Source: Mesorhizobium sp. B2-1-8
Lineage (GTDB): Bacteria > Pseudomonadota > Alphaproteobacteria > Rhizobiales > Rhizobiaceae
Reading direction: 5' to 3'
DNA length: 64,000 bases
NCBI RefSeq assembly: GCF_006442545.2
Contig: NZ_CP083952.1
Location: 3,883,501 to 3,947,500, forward strand
Shown here: positions 18,953 to 27,406 of the stretch, one piece after another
Numbering within the stretch: position 1 is the first letter of the stretch
How the letters are laid out: each line of letters opens with the position of its first letter
Notes under the pieces: model-generated
What the model was told of the DNA's origin: nothing
The model's input: the letters and a program-made list of their open reading frames with translations, nothing else
The model's database searches: none
Translations under genes and position numbers: made by a program

Positions 18953-20581
18953 GTGACCGACGACGTGACGAACCAGCCGCCGCCGCTGACGGGAGGCAAC
19001 GCCTGGCGAGGCGATCCGCTGCTGATCCAGCTTGCCGAGCGCTTCTCGGATCCGGTGCGCAAGGATCTCGACGGGCTTGGCCGCTTCGTACTCACGCAAG
19101 AAGCGCAGGAACTGGCGCGTCTCGCCAATGTCGAGACGCCGAAACTCAGGACGCACGATCGCCAGGGACGGCGCATCGACCTGGTCGAATTCCATCCTGC
19201 CTACCACGCCCTGATGCGCCGTTCGGTGGCCAACGGTCTGCACTCTTCTATCTGGGAAAATGGCGATGCCGAGATCGGCCGCCGCCATCAAGTGCGGGCC
19301 GCCCGTTTCTACCTGACCGCCGAACTCGAGACCGGACACCTTTGCCCCATCACCATGACCAGCGCCTCGCTGGCGGCATTGATGGCCAGCCCGAAACTGT
19401 TTCGCGAATGGGCGCCGCGCGTGACGACGCGCAAATACGACCAGAGCCAAAAGCCGCCGGTCGAGAAGACCGGACTGACGCTCGGCATGGGCATGACCGA
19501 GAAACAGGGCGGCACGGATGTGCGTGCCAATGTGACCAGGGCCGAACGCGTCGGAAGCGGGTTCTACCGCCTGACGGGGCACAAATGGTTCATGTCGGCG
19601 CCGATGTCGGATGCCTTCCTGGTGCTGGCGCAGGCGCCGGAGGGGCTGTCGTGCTTCCTGGTGCCACGCGTGCTCGGTGACGGGTCGGGCAATGGCTTTC
19701 GCTTCCAGCGGCTGAAGGACAAGCTCGGCAACCGCTCCAACGCGTCTTCCGAAGTCGAGTTCGTCAATGCCATCGGCGAGATGGTCGGCGAGCCCGGCGC
19801 CGGCGTCAAGACGATCATGGACATGGTGACGCTGACCCGGCTCGACTGCGCGGTGGCGTCTTCGGCGATCATGCGGGCGGGGCTGGCCGAAGCGATCCAT
19901 CATGCCCGCCATCGCCAGGTGTTCGGGACCAACCTGATCGAGCAACCGCTTATGCAGCGCGTGCTGGCCGACATGGCGCTCGATGTCGCCGCGGCGACCG
20001 CGCTGTCATTCCGGCTGGCGCGTTCCTTCGACGAGGCGGCGAGCGATCGCGGCGAGGCGGCGTTCGCCCGCGCCATGACGCCGGTCGTCAAATACTGGGT
20101 CTGCAAGATCGCGCCGCCGCTGCTTTACGAGGCGATGGAGTGCCTTGGCGGCAATGGCTATGTCGAGGAAGCGCCGCTCGCCCGCTATTACCGTGAAGCG
20201 CCTGTCAACGCGATCTGGGAAGGATCGGGCAATGTCATGGCGCTCGATGTGCTGCGCGTGCTTGGCCGCGCGCCGGGCCTTTTCGACGAGGTGCTGGGCG
20301 GCATCGACCGCGACCTCGGCACCGGCGGGCGCGGCACGATCGGTGTTCTGAAGGCGGCCATGCAGGTCGCTTCGACAGACGAGGGCTCGGCCCGGCTGCT
20401 GACGGAACAACTCGCACTGTCGGCGGCGGCCGCCGAGTTGCGCCGGCTGGGGGCAGGGCGGATCGCCGATGCTTTCGTCGAGACGCGGCTCGCGGGCCAA
20501 TGGCGCAATACCTACGGTATGCTCGATTCGCGTCACGATGCGCGCATGATCATCGATACGCTCTATCCGCCGGTGAATTGA
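18953..20581 (+). CDS. AidB-like acyl-CoA dehydrogenase family protein
   Basis: 542-aa flavoprotein of the AidB branch of acyl-CoA dehydrogenases. FAD-contact blocks are seen as LGMGMTEKQGGTDVRANV near residue 180 and LTGHKWFMSAPMSDAF near 213; the C-terminal helical domain has YEAMECLGGNGYVEEAPLARYYREA near 394. E. coli AidB is linked to the alkylation response; the true substrate of this protein is unknown. GTG 18953 is chosen because AAGGATTGG precedes it and homology starts shortly after; the frame is open further upstream. It stands alone, divergent from pyrB. Confidence 0.82.
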   Translation: MTDDVTNQPPPLTGGNAWRGDPLLIQLAERFSDPVRKDLDGLGRFVLTQEAQELARLANVETPKLRTHDRQGRRIDLVEFHPAYHALMRRSVANGLHSSIWENGDAEIGRRHQVRAARFYLTAELETGHLCPITMTSASLAALMASPKLFREWAPRVTTRKYDQSQKPPVEKTGLTLGMGMTEKQGGTDVRANVTRAERVGSGFYRLTGHKWFMSAPMSDAFLVLAQAPEGLSCFLVPRVLGDGSGNGFRFQRLKDKLGNRSNASSEVEFVNAIGEMVGEPGAGVKTIMDMVTLTRLDCAVASSAIMRAGLAEAIHHARHRQVFGTNLIEQPLMQRVLADMALDVAAATALSFRLARSFDEAASDRGEAAFARAMTPVVKYWVCKIAPPLLYEAMECLGGNGYVEEAPLARYYREAPVNAIWEGSGNVMALDVLRVLGRAPGLFDEVLGGIDRDLGTGGRGTIGVLKAAMQVASTDEGSARLLTEQLALSAAAAELRRLGAGRIADAFVETRLAGQWRNTYGMLDSRHDARMIIDTLYPPVN

Positions 20582-20680
20582 CGACGAAGCCATTCATCGT
20601 CCGATGACGTAATCTTGGCCGGCGCCGTTAACCTTAACAAATGGTTTCCATTGCGGCGACGAACCGCAAAGCCCACTGTC

Positions 20681-20700
20681 ATTCCTGTCGAAGCAGGAAT
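20681..20700 (+). promoter_or_regulatory. Short perfect palindrome over the ribosome site of the next gene
   Basis: ATTCCTG (20681-20687) and CAGGAAT (20694-20700) with a 6-base loop TCGAAG. The 3' arm contains the AGGA of the ribosome site, 4 bases before the ATG at 20705. It resembles the widespread ATTCC(C/T)GCGAA...GGAAT-type dispersed short palindromes of proteobacteria. It could reduce translation unless it is melted. Confidence 0.6.
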
Positions 20701-20704
20701 CACG

Positions 20705-21253
20705 ATGCGACACGTATTGACCTCCTTTCTGTCGGTGCACTGGGCGATCGTTTTCGCTCTGCTCGCGCTGATCTGTATCGATGGAAATCGAGGTGTGGCG
20801 GCGGCTCTTGGCGTACTCGGCGTCGCCGTCCAAAGCGCCCGATTGATCAATCTGGAGAACATCGTCGTGGTCGCTCCGCTGGCAACCGCATTGCTGGTCG
20901 TGGCGGTGCTGTTCTTCTGGGCCTTCGTCGATACGCTGATCAACGACGCGTCCAGCCCGGGCGCCGACAGCGTCGTTCGCATCGCCTTTATTTCTGCTTC
21001 GGGCGTGATGTCGATGATCCTGATCGGCGGCGCGGCCCAAGGCATCGACGGCCTGTTCATGGTGGTGGCCGTGCAATTGGCCGCACTTCTGGCCTCCTAT
21101 GTCGCGATGCTCGCCGAACGGCGTTCGGTGGCTGCGTTGGATGAGGACGATTTCCACGCCACGGCTCACAGCATGGCAAAGGCCGCGGCGCATAATTCAC
21201 TGCTCTCCCTGATATCGGGCAGGACCGGGCCGAACGGCAAGGTAGGTCGCTGA
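20705..21253 (+). CDS. Hypothetical membrane protein
   Basis: 182-aa protein with about four hydrophobic segments (WAIVFALLALICI, NIVVVAPLATALLVVAVLFFWAFVD, IAFISASGVMSMILIG, GLFMVVAVQLAALLASYVAML) and a soluble C-terminal tail of about 45 residues. I do not recognise a family. The start is the ATG just after the short palindrome, with AGGAAT as ribosome site. It overlaps the next gene by one base (TGATG junction), so the two small membrane proteins are likely cotranscribed and coupled. Confidence 0.65.
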   Translation: MRHVLTSFLSVHWAIVFALLALICIDGNRGVAAALGVLGVAVQSARLINLENIVVVAPLATALLVVAVLFFWAFVDTLINDASSPGADSVVRIAFISASGVMSMILIGGAAQGIDGLFMVVAVQLAALLASYVAMLAERRSVAALDEDDFHATAHSMAKAAAHNSLLSLISGRTGPNGKVGR

Positions 21254-21594
21254 TGCGCTACATCTTCGCATTGTGGGCGGGCCCGATGGCGCTGTTCTGG
21301 GGCTGGTTCTACCTGTCGCTCAACGACATGAATTTCGGCTATGTGATGCTCACCCGGCAGCTGCACGATTTCGTGTTCCAGCTCTATGGCCAGCTGCTCG
21401 GCATCGATCCGGCAATCATCCCCGGCATGGTGGCAAAAGCCTGCGTGTTCGATGGCTTGCTGCTTGTTGCGATATGGGTGTTTCGCAGGCGTCGCGAGAT
21501 TTTGGGCTGGATCAGGCGCCGCTGGACGGGTCCGGTTCCGTTCGATCGGCTGCGTCGAGCGACTGAAGCCGGTCCAAAACTCCCTGCAGAATAA
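21253..21594 (+). CDS. Small membrane protein, DUF6105-like
   Basis: 113-aa protein with two hydrophobic segments ([22 protein letters not shown] at the N-terminus and [13 protein letters not shown] near residue 75) and a basic C-terminal tail. The opening resembles the DUF6105 family of Rhizobiales from memory; its function is unknown. It is coupled to the upstream membrane protein. Its last 83 bases overlap ruvX on the opposite strand, so its tail is constrained by two codes. Confidence 0.6.
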   Translation: MRYIFALWAGPMALFWGWFYLSLNDMNFGYVMLTRQLHDFVFQLYGQLLGIDPAIIPGMVAKACVFDGLLLVAIWVFRRRREILGWIRRRWTGPVPFDRLRRATEAGPKLPAE

Positions 21595-22018
21595 AGGCGG
21601 CTGCCGCCGAATCGATCTTGCCGGCGCGCTTGGCGCGAGAGAAGTCCATTTCGATCAGAGTCCGTTCGGCCGCGACCGTCGATAGCCGCTCATCCCAGAA
21701 CACGAAGGGCAGGTCGCTCAGTTGCGCCATGTTGCGCACGAAGGCGCGCGATTTCTGTGCGCGTGGGCCCTCGGATCCGTCCATGTTGATCGGCAGTCCG
21801 ATCGCCACCGCGCCGACATTTTCTTTCTCCAGTAAGGCCAAAAGGACGGCGGCGTCGAGCGAGAATTTCTTTCTGAGTATGACCGGGCGGGGATGAGCGA
21901 AGGAGAAACCGCGGTCGGAAACCGCGACGCCGATCGTCTTGTCGCCGAGATCGAGCCCTGCCAGGGTCCTGCCGCCGGTGAGCCGTGCCGGCAATTGCTC
22001 AATCGTGATGACGGCCAA
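21512..22018 (-). CDS. ruvX: Putative pre-16S rRNA nuclease / Holliday junction resolvase-like RuvX (YqgF)
   Basis: 168-aa RNase H-fold nuclease. Characteristic blocks are [17 protein letters not shown] near residue 18 (first catalytic Asp), [17 protein letters not shown] near 69, and [15 protein letters not shown] near 111 with a conserved Asp/Glu. A C-terminal [17 protein letters not shown] helix follows. In E. coli YqgF finishes the 16S rRNA 5' end. The C-terminal 15 or so residues go beyond the usual fold and lie in the region overlapping the opposite gene. Confidence 0.9.
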   Translation of the reverse strand: MAVITIEQLPARLTGGRTLAGLDLGDKTIGVAVSDRGFSFAHPRPVILRKKFSLDAAVLLALLEKENVGAVAIGLPINMDGSEGPRAQKSRAFVRNMAQLSDLPFVFWDERLSTVAAERTLIEMDFSRAKRAGKIDSAAAAFILQGVLDRLQSLDAADRTEPDPSSGA

Positions 22019-22142
22019 CGGTTTTCCCTCGTCTTTTCGGTAGCACGCGTCTTTTCGGATACGCGGCGGACACTATACCCTTTGATATCGGGGCTATCGG
22101 CGTTCTATCGTCTGGCTCGGCAAAAATCGAGGAAATGCATTC

Positions 22143-22850
22143 ATGAAACTGACCTGGTACGGCCACTCGGCCTTCCGCATCGAAACCGGTGCCGCGAAAA
22201 TCCTGATCGACCCCTATCTGATCGGCAACCCGTCCTGGACGGGCGATTGGGAAGGGCCGGCCGAAGGGATCACGCATGTTCTTTTGACACACGGGCATAG
22301 CGACCACATCAGCGGCGCGCTAGAAGTGCTCGGCAAGAGCGGCGCCCAACTGGTCGCCAATTTCGAGATCTGCATGTACCTCGTCGGCAAGGGCGTCAGC
22401 GACAAGAAGATCAATCCCGGCAACATTGGCGGCACGGTCGATTGTGGCCGCTTCACCACCACCTTCGTCCAGGCGCTGCACTCCTCCTCGTTTGGCGAAG
22501 ACGGCGGCAAGAACGTCTATCTCGGCAATCCGGGCGGACTGGTTCTGCATTTCCCGGAAGACAGGACGCTCTACCACATGGGCGATACCGACATCTTTTC
22601 CGACATGGCGCTGATCAACGAACTGCATGAGCCCAAGATCGGCGTTGTTCCGATCGGCGACCGTTTCACCATGGGCGGCGCGGTGGCAGCCCTTGCCTGC
22701 CGCCGCTTCTTCAAGTTCGACACGGTTGTCCCTTGCCACTTCGGCACGTTTCCAATGATCGATCCGACGGCTGAGAAATTCGAAGCCGGCATGGAAGGAT
22801 CCGGTGTCAAGGTCGCATTGCCGAAGATTGGTGAAACGATAACCATCTAG
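22143..22850 (+). CDS. UPF0173 metal-dependent hydrolase
   Basis: 235-aa metallo-beta-lactamase-fold protein. The metal-binding H-x-H-x-D-H motif is LTHGHSDHISGA near residue 50. Further ligands are ALHSSSFG near 112 (variant), YHMGDTDIF near 142 and VPCHFGTFP near 202. Length and layout match UPF0173 (YtkL-like). Its physiological substrate is unknown. It is divergent from ruvX with 124 bases between, and is followed 24 bases later by a broken small secreted protein gene. Confidence 0.88.
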   Translation: MKLTWYGHSAFRIETGAAKILIDPYLIGNPSWTGDWEGPAEGITHVLLTHGHSDHISGALEVLGKSGAQLVANFEICMYLVGKGVSDKKINPGNIGGTVDCGRFTTTFVQALHSSSFGEDGGKNVYLGNPGGLVLHFPEDRTLYHMGDTDIFSDMALINELHEPKIGVVPIGDRFTMGGAVAALACRRFFKFDTVVPCHFGTFPMIDPTAEKFEAGMEGSGVKVALPKIGETITI

Positions 22851-22874
22851 AAACAACGAAAACAGAACAAATCC

Positions 22875-23233
22875 ATGGCGTTGTGGCGATCTCTTTGCGT
22901 ATCGATGGTTGTCGCGGCGTCGCCCGCGCTCGCCGCCGATGAATTCATCGAAGGCGTCTATCTGCAGTCCGAGGAGCTTTGCGCGCAGGCCAGGAAGGAC
23001 ACGCTGCAGACGCTGATCGATACCGGCAACATCGTGCTTTCGAAGAATGGCCTGCAAGGCGCGGAATACAATGCGAATTCGTTCATGTCAGCAAGGCGAC
23101 GCGTGTCCTGTCGGTAACGCGGATCAGGCCGACGCACCTCGATCTCGTCTCGGTCCGGCCCATCGACGATGAAAGCGAGGCGAGCCGCAACAGCGGCAGC
23201 TATTATCTGTGCGAGGGTGTTGCCCTGCCATGA
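22875..23233 (+). pseudogene. Small secreted protein gene, broken by a one-base frameshift
   Basis: The first frame gives a signal peptide (LCVSMVVAASPALAADE) and about 65 residues ending ...NGLQGAEYN. The natural continuation CEFVHVSKATR...[11 protein letters not shown] is in the next frame up to the stop at 23233. Restoring one T near 23071-23075 (AAT-TGC instead of AATGC) would join them into about 119 residues with at least two paired-looking cysteines. No known family is recognised. This is either a real pseudogene or a sequencing error. As read, the frame ends at 23117 after 80 residues. Confidence 0.6.
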
Positions 23234-23264
23234 AGCTGTTTGCCCGATTGTCGGCCGGCGCATG

Positions 23265-23293
23265 TTGCGCGCCGCGCGCCGCGCCGCTATAGC
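23265..23293 (+). promoter_or_regulatory. Sigma-70-type promoter of gatC
   Basis: TTGCGC (23265-23270), a 17-base spacer and TATAGC (23288-23293), with the expected start about 22 bases before the gatC ATG. Both hexamers are reasonable for alphaproteobacterial housekeeping promoters, though the surrounding GC repeats weaken certainty. Confidence 0.5.
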
Positions 23294-23321
23294 CCGGACT
23301 GGTTTTCCCCGAGGCAAATAC

Positions 23322-23609
23322 ATGTCCGTTGATGTCAAGACAGTGAAGCGCGTCGCGCATCTCGCCCGCATCGCCGTGAGCGAAGAGGATGCCGAGCGCA
23401 TGACCGGCGAGTTGAACGCCATACTGGGCTTCGTCGAACAGTTGAACGAGGTCAATGTTTCCGGCGTCGAACCAATGACCTCGGTGACGCCGATGGAGAT
23501 GAAGAAGCGCGGGGATGTTGTCACCGACGGCAACAAGGCGGCCGAAATCGTCGCCAACGCACCGGCGACCGACGAGAATTTCTTCCTCGTGCCGAAGGTC
23601 GTGGAGTAA
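23322..23609 (+). CDS. gatC: Aspartyl/glutamyl-tRNA amidotransferase subunit C
   Basis: 95-aa GatC, which wraps around GatA-GatB in the transamidase that converts Glu-tRNA(Gln) and Asp-tRNA(Asn). The family pattern [16 protein letters not shown] at residues 8-23, the middle helix with [10 protein letters not shown], and the C-terminal segment ([14 protein letters not shown]) are all present. Length is typical (about 95). The frame is open upstream, but the ATG at 23322 begins the conserved protein. It is followed 7 bases later by a GNAT gene and then gatA; gatB is not in the window. Confidence 0.95.
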   Translation: MSVDVKTVKRVAHLARIAVSEEDAERMTGELNAILGFVEQLNEVNVSGVEPMTSVTPMEMKKRGDVVTDGNKAAEIVANAPATDENFFLVPKVVE

Positions 23610-23616
23610 GGCGCCG

Positions 23617-24072
23617 ATGGCAATCGAGATCGCCATCGAGACGCCGCTGCAGGATGACGTGCGCGGCCTAGTCAGGGAACTCAACGAAACCTTGCTCGAG
23701 TTGACGCCGCAGGAGCATTGCTACCATTTGACGGTCGAGCAGATGGCGGGCCAGGACACGACGGTTTTCATCGCTCGCGACAATGGTATCGCCGTTGGGT
23801 GTGGCGCCTTGAAGCGGCATGGTGATGCCACAGGCGAGGTGAAACGCATGTACACGCGGCCGTCGCATCGCGGTCAGCGGATCGGCGCCAGGATTGTGGA
23901 ACGCGTTGAAGCCTTGGCGCGCGACGAAGGGTTGAAGCGGCTGGTGCTGGAAACCGGCGATCGCCATCCCGCCGCCTGGACCGTCTATGAACGTGCCGGG
24001 TTCTCGCGTTGCGGCCCGGTGCTGGATTATCCCGATACCGAGTGGTCGGTGTTTTACGAAAAGAGCCTTTGA
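23617..24072 (+). CDS. GNAT family N-acetyltransferase
   Basis: 151-aa acetyltransferase. The acetyl-CoA-binding region shows [20 protein letters not shown] near residue 77 (the R-G-x-x-I/G loop is RGQRIG), followed by [20 protein letters not shown] and a YERAGF motif typical of small-molecule acetyltransferases (PhnO/YhhY-like). The substrate is unknown. It lies between gatC and gatA, with the stop overlapping the gatA start by one base (TTTGATGAG), so it is co-translated with the amidotransferase, an unusual placement. Confidence 0.85.
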   Translation: MAIEIAIETPLQDDVRGLVRELNETLLELTPQEHCYHLTVEQMAGQDTTVFIARDNGIAVGCGALKRHGDATGEVKRMYTRPSHRGQRIGARIVERVEALARDEGLKRLVLETGDRHPAAWTVYERAGFSRCGPVLDYPDTEWSVFYEKSL

Positions 24073-25637
24073 TGAGCGACCTGACCCATCTGACGATTTC
24101 GCAGGCCCGCGCCAAGCTGCGCGCCAAGGAGATCACCGCGACCGAGATCACCGAGGCCTATCTCTTGGCGATCGATCGCGCCAATCCGGCGCTCAATGCC
24201 TATGTCGCGGTGACCGGCGACAAGGCGCGCGACATGGCCAAGGCGTCGGATGCCAGGCTGCTCAAGGGCGAGGGCGGTGCGCTGGAAGGCATTCCGCTCG
24301 GGATCAAGGATCTGTTCGGTACCAAAGGCGTCCATACCCGGGCCTGCAGCCACGTGCTCGACGGCTTCGAGCCGCGCTACGAATCGACCGTCACGTCCAA
24401 TCTGTGGGCCGACGGCGCGGTCATGCTGGGCAAGCTCAACATGGACGAATTCGCCATGGGCTCGTCCAACGAGACCTCCTACTATGGCCCGGTCATCAAC
24501 CCGTGGCGGCGTTCGCGCGTCGATACGGTGGTGATTCCGACGACGCATCAGGGTGATGGCGGCTTCGTGTCGGCCGGTGGCACGAAAACCCAGCGCAGCC
24601 TCGACAATGCACAGCTGGTGCCGGGCGGCTCTTCCGGCGGTTCGGCGACCGCCGTATCAGCCTTCCTTTGCGCCGGTGCGACGGCGACCGACACCGGCGG
24701 CTCGATCCGCCAGCCGGCCGCTTTCACCGGCACGGTCGGCATCAAGCCGACCTATGGCCGCTGCTCGCGCTGGGGCATCGTCGCCTTCGCCTCGTCGCTA
24801 GACCAGGCCGGGCCGATCGCCCGCGACGTGCGCGACGCCGCGATCCTGCTCAAGTCGATGGCCTCGGTCGATCCGAAGGACACGACGTCAGTCGACAGGC
24901 CGGTGCCGGACTACGAGGCTGCGATCGGCAAGCCGATCAGGGGCATGAAGGTCGGCGTTCCCAAGGAATACCGCGTCGAAGGCATGCCGGAGGAGATCGA
25001 GGCCCTGTGGCAGAAGGGCATTGCCTGGCTCAGGGATGCCGGCGCCGAGATCGTCGACATCTCCCTGCCGCACACCAAATACGCGCTGCCGGCCTATTAC
25101 ATCGTGGCACCCGCGGAAGCTTCGTCCAATCTCGCCCGCTATGACGGCGTCCGCTACGGCTTGCGCGTGCCGGGCAAGGACATCGTCGAGATGTACGAGA
25201 AGACCCGCGCCGCCGGCTTTGGCCGCGAGGTCAAGCGCCGCATCATGATCGGCACCTATGTGCTGTCCGCCGGCTACTACGACGCCTACTATCTGCAGGC
25301 TCAGAAGGTGCGCAATCTGATCAAGCGCGACTTCGAAAACGTCTTCGCTGCCGGCGTCGATGTCATCCTGACCCCGGCGACACCGTCCGCCGCCTTCGGC
25401 ATCGCCGACGAGGACATGGCCGCCGATCCGGTCAAGATGTATCTCAACGACATTTTCACGGTCACCGTGAACATGGCCGGCCTGCCGGGCATCGCCGTGC
25501 CCGCCGGGCTCGATCCCAAGGGATTGCCGCTCGGCCTGCAGCTGATCGGCAGGCCGTTCGAGGAAGAGACATTGTTCCAGACCGCCGCCGTCATCGAGCA
25601 GGCGGCCGGCATATTCCAGCCGGAGAAGTGGTGGTAA
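24072..25637 (+). CDS. gatA: Aspartyl/glutamyl-tRNA amidotransferase subunit A
   Basis: 521-aa amidase-signature glutaminase of the GatCAB complex, which frees ammonia for transamidation of mischarged tRNA. The Ser-cisSer-Lys triad is K79 ([11 protein letters not shown]), S187 (VPGGSSGGS) and S211 ([11 protein letters not shown]). In S. aureus GatA the triad is K79/S154/S178, so the K79-to-cisSer distance here is 33 residues longer. The extra stretch at about 147-180 ([19 protein letters not shown] and on) sits just before the catalytic loop. Otherwise the protein is intact. Confidence 0.95.
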   Translation: MSDLTHLTISQARAKLRAKEITATEITEAYLLAIDRANPALNAYVAVTGDKARDMAKASDARLLKGEGGALEGIPLGIKDLFGTKGVHTRACSHVLDGFEPRYESTVTSNLWADGAVMLGKLNMDEFAMGSSNETSYYGPVINPWRRSRVDTVVIPTTHQGDGGFVSAGGTKTQRSLDNAQLVPGGSSGGSATAVSAFLCAGATATDTGGSIRQPAAFTGTVGIKPTYGRCSRWGIVAFASSLDQAGPIARDVRDAAILLKSMASVDPKDTTSVDRPVPDYEAAIGKPIRGMKVGVPKEYRVEGMPEEIEALWQKGIAWLRDAGAEIVDISLPHTKYALPAYYIVAPAEASSNLARYDGVRYGLRVPGKDIVEMYEKTRAAGFGREVKRRIMIGTYVLSAGYYDAYYLQAQKVRNLIKRDFENVFAAGVDVILTPATPSAAFGIADEDMAADPVKMYLNDIFTVTVNMAGLPGIAVPAGLDPKGLPLGLQLIGRPFEEETLFQTAAVIEQAAGIFQPEKWW

Positions 25638-25653
25638 GGGCATCGCTCGCCTG

Positions 25654-25733
25654 ACGCATGATCCCGAGAATCGCGATCGATTCCCCGGAGGGGGCCATGC
25701 GCAAAACTAAAGTATTACGGCGTCCTTGACGCT
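25654..25733. repeat. Degenerate interspersed palindromic element
   Basis: The stretch starts GCATGATCCCGAGAATCG and has an imperfect inverted arm ending GGGGGCCATGC, followed by AAAACTAAAGTATTACGGCGTCC. It resembles, from memory, the GCATGATCCCGAAAA-type repeats common between genes in Rhizobiales. Here it is worn. It fills most of the 110-base gap between gatA and the YdcF gene. Confidence 0.35.
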
Positions 25734-25747
25734 GTAGGGGTTGAGCG

Positions 25748-26545
25748 ATGTTCTACTATCTTTCCAAGATCTTCTGGTTCTTCGTCCAGCCGCTCAACCT
25801 CACGATCTTCCTGCTTTTGGCGGGGCTGATCGCCGGGATCATCGGCCGGCGGCGACTTGCCGTCACCGGCAGCGTGCTGGCGTTTGCGATCCTTGCGCTA
25901 TCGGCCTGGACGTCGCTCGGCGCCATGATGCTCATTCCGCTGGAAGAACGCTTTCCCAAGCCGCCGCTACCGGAGAAGGTAGATGGCATCGTCGTGCTCG
26001 GCGGCGGCTTCGAAGGCGCCATCAACCTCGCGCGTCGCGGCTACGAATTGAACAGCAGCGGCGACCGTATGGTCGAGACCGCAATCCTCGCCCGGCGCTT
26101 CCCTCGGGCAAAAGTGGTGGTATCAGGCGGAAACGGCTCGCTTTTCCTCGATGGCGAAGGTGATGCCGACACCGCGCCGCGCCTGCTCGGCTCGCTCGGC
26201 GTTTCGGCAGATCGTCTCGTCCTTGAGGACAAGTCCCGCAACACCTACGAGAATGCGGTCTTCAGCCGCGAACTGGTCAAACCCAAACCGGGCGAAACAT
26301 GGCTACTGGTGACGTCGGCCTTTCATATGCCGCGCGCCAAGGGGCTATTCGACAAGGCCGGTTTTCCAACCATTCCATGGCCGGTCGACTATCGCACCAC
26401 GGGGAAGGAAGGCGTCGGCTTCTTTCGCGATAATGCGGCCGATTCGCTTGAGAACACGACCATTGCCGTTCGTGAGTGGATCGGACTTTTCGCCTATTGG
26501 CTTTCCGGGCGCATCGATGAGCCGTTTCCGGCGCCGGGCGGCTGA
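25748..26545 (+). CDS. YdcF family (DUF218) membrane-anchored protein
   Basis: 265-aa protein with an N-terminal membrane region of two hydrophobic segments (IFWFFVQPLNLTIFLLLAG, LAVTGSVLAFAILALSAWTS, then LGAMMLIPLEERFPKP). The DUF218 domain follows (GIVVLGGGFEGAINLARRG near residue 79, VVSGGNGSLF near 123, EDKSRNTYENAVFS near 158, VTSAFHMPRAKGLF near 184). The architecture resembles ElyC/YdcF proteins linked to envelope maintenance in E. coli. AGGGGTTGAGCG precedes the ATG. Its 3' end overlaps the DUF599 gene on the other strand by 52 bases. Confidence 0.85.
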   Translation: MFYYLSKIFWFFVQPLNLTIFLLLAGLIAGIIGRRRLAVTGSVLAFAILALSAWTSLGAMMLIPLEERFPKPPLPEKVDGIVVLGGGFEGAINLARRGYELNSSGDRMVETAILARRFPRAKVVVSGGNGSLFLDGEGDADTAPRLLGSLGVSADRLVLEDKSRNTYENAVFSRELVKPKPGETWLLVTSAFHMPRAKGLFDKAGFPTIPWPVDYRTTGKEGVGFFRDNAADSLENTTIAVREWIGLFAYWLSGRIDEPFPAPGG

Positions 26546-27237
26546 CCGATGACGGCGCGCCGCGCCGCCGAGAAGAACTGGCGCCGCACCAGCACGGCGA
26601 GCAGCAGAAGCGTCGACAGCACGAACACCACCGGATCGACGAACCAGCCGAGATAGCCGATCGAGAAGAACACGCCGCGCAAGCCCGAGTTGAAATGCTT
26701 GCCGGCCAGCATGTTCATTTGCGTCGCGCGCCACACAGCCGTTTGCGTGACCGGATTGCGCGAGGCTTCGCCATGCGGGATCGGCACCGCGCCGATCAGG
26801 ATCGAACAGTAGTTGAACAGCCTGTAGGCCCAGCCGAATTTGAAGAAGGAAAAGGCTAGGATCAGCACAAGTCCCAGCACCTTGATCTGAAAGGCCGAGC
26901 GCGACGGCGCGCCGCCCAAGGGCAGGGTGCTCAGCACCTCAAGCACCCGGTCGGACGCGCCAAGCAGGGCGAAACAGCCGCCGAGTGCGATCAGCGAACT
27001 GGAGGCGAAGAAGGCGGTTCCTTGCTGCAGGCCGCTCATGATGGCGGTGTCGACGATGCGGATCTCGCGCTCGGCCATGGTGCGCATCCAGGCCTCGCGC
27101 TGCGCATTCATGGCGGTCGTCAGCGACATGCGGCTTACCAGCTTGCCGTCGGAAGCGAGCGTGTGCAGCACCCATACGAGGACGAAAAAGCCCAGCGCCG
27201 CGAGATCGGCCGTCGAAAGGTAGGAGGAATCGCCCAT
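26494..27237 (-). CDS. DUF599 family membrane protein
   Basis: 247-aa protein with about four hydrophobic segments (DLAALGFFVLVWVLHTLA, GTAFFASSSLIALGGCFALLG, FQIKVLGLVLILAFSFFKFGWAYRLFNY, VDPVVFVLSTLLLLAVLV). The pattern RMSLTTAMNAQREAWM near residue 38 and the GKHFNSGLRGVFFSIGYLGWF region are typical of DUF599, a family of unknown function common in alphaproteobacteria. It ends within the 3' end of the converging YdcF gene. Confidence 0.8.
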   Translation of the reverse strand: MGDSSYLSTADLAALGFFVLVWVLHTLASDGKLVSRMSLTTAMNAQREAWMRTMAEREIRIVDTAIMSGLQQGTAFFASSSLIALGGCFALLGASDRVLEVLSTLPLGGAPSRSAFQIKVLGLVLILAFSFFKFGWAYRLFNYCSILIGAVPIPHGEASRNPVTQTAVWRATQMNMLAGKHFNSGLRGVFFSIGYLGWFVDPVVFVLSTLLLLAVLVRRQFFSAARRAVIGQPPGAGNGSSMRPESQ

Positions 27238-27406
27238 AGGGTGAATTTATCACATCTTGATCGCTTCGATCGCCCCCGCAGCGTCGGGCAATCAATGTCG
27301 CTGCCGGAGCAAACAAGGTCGGCAGGTGCTGCGCCGCGATCGTCAAAAGAGCGGAAACATCCCGGGAATTCCTATATGTAGTCCTCGACGTGATCCAGGA
27401 GACAGC

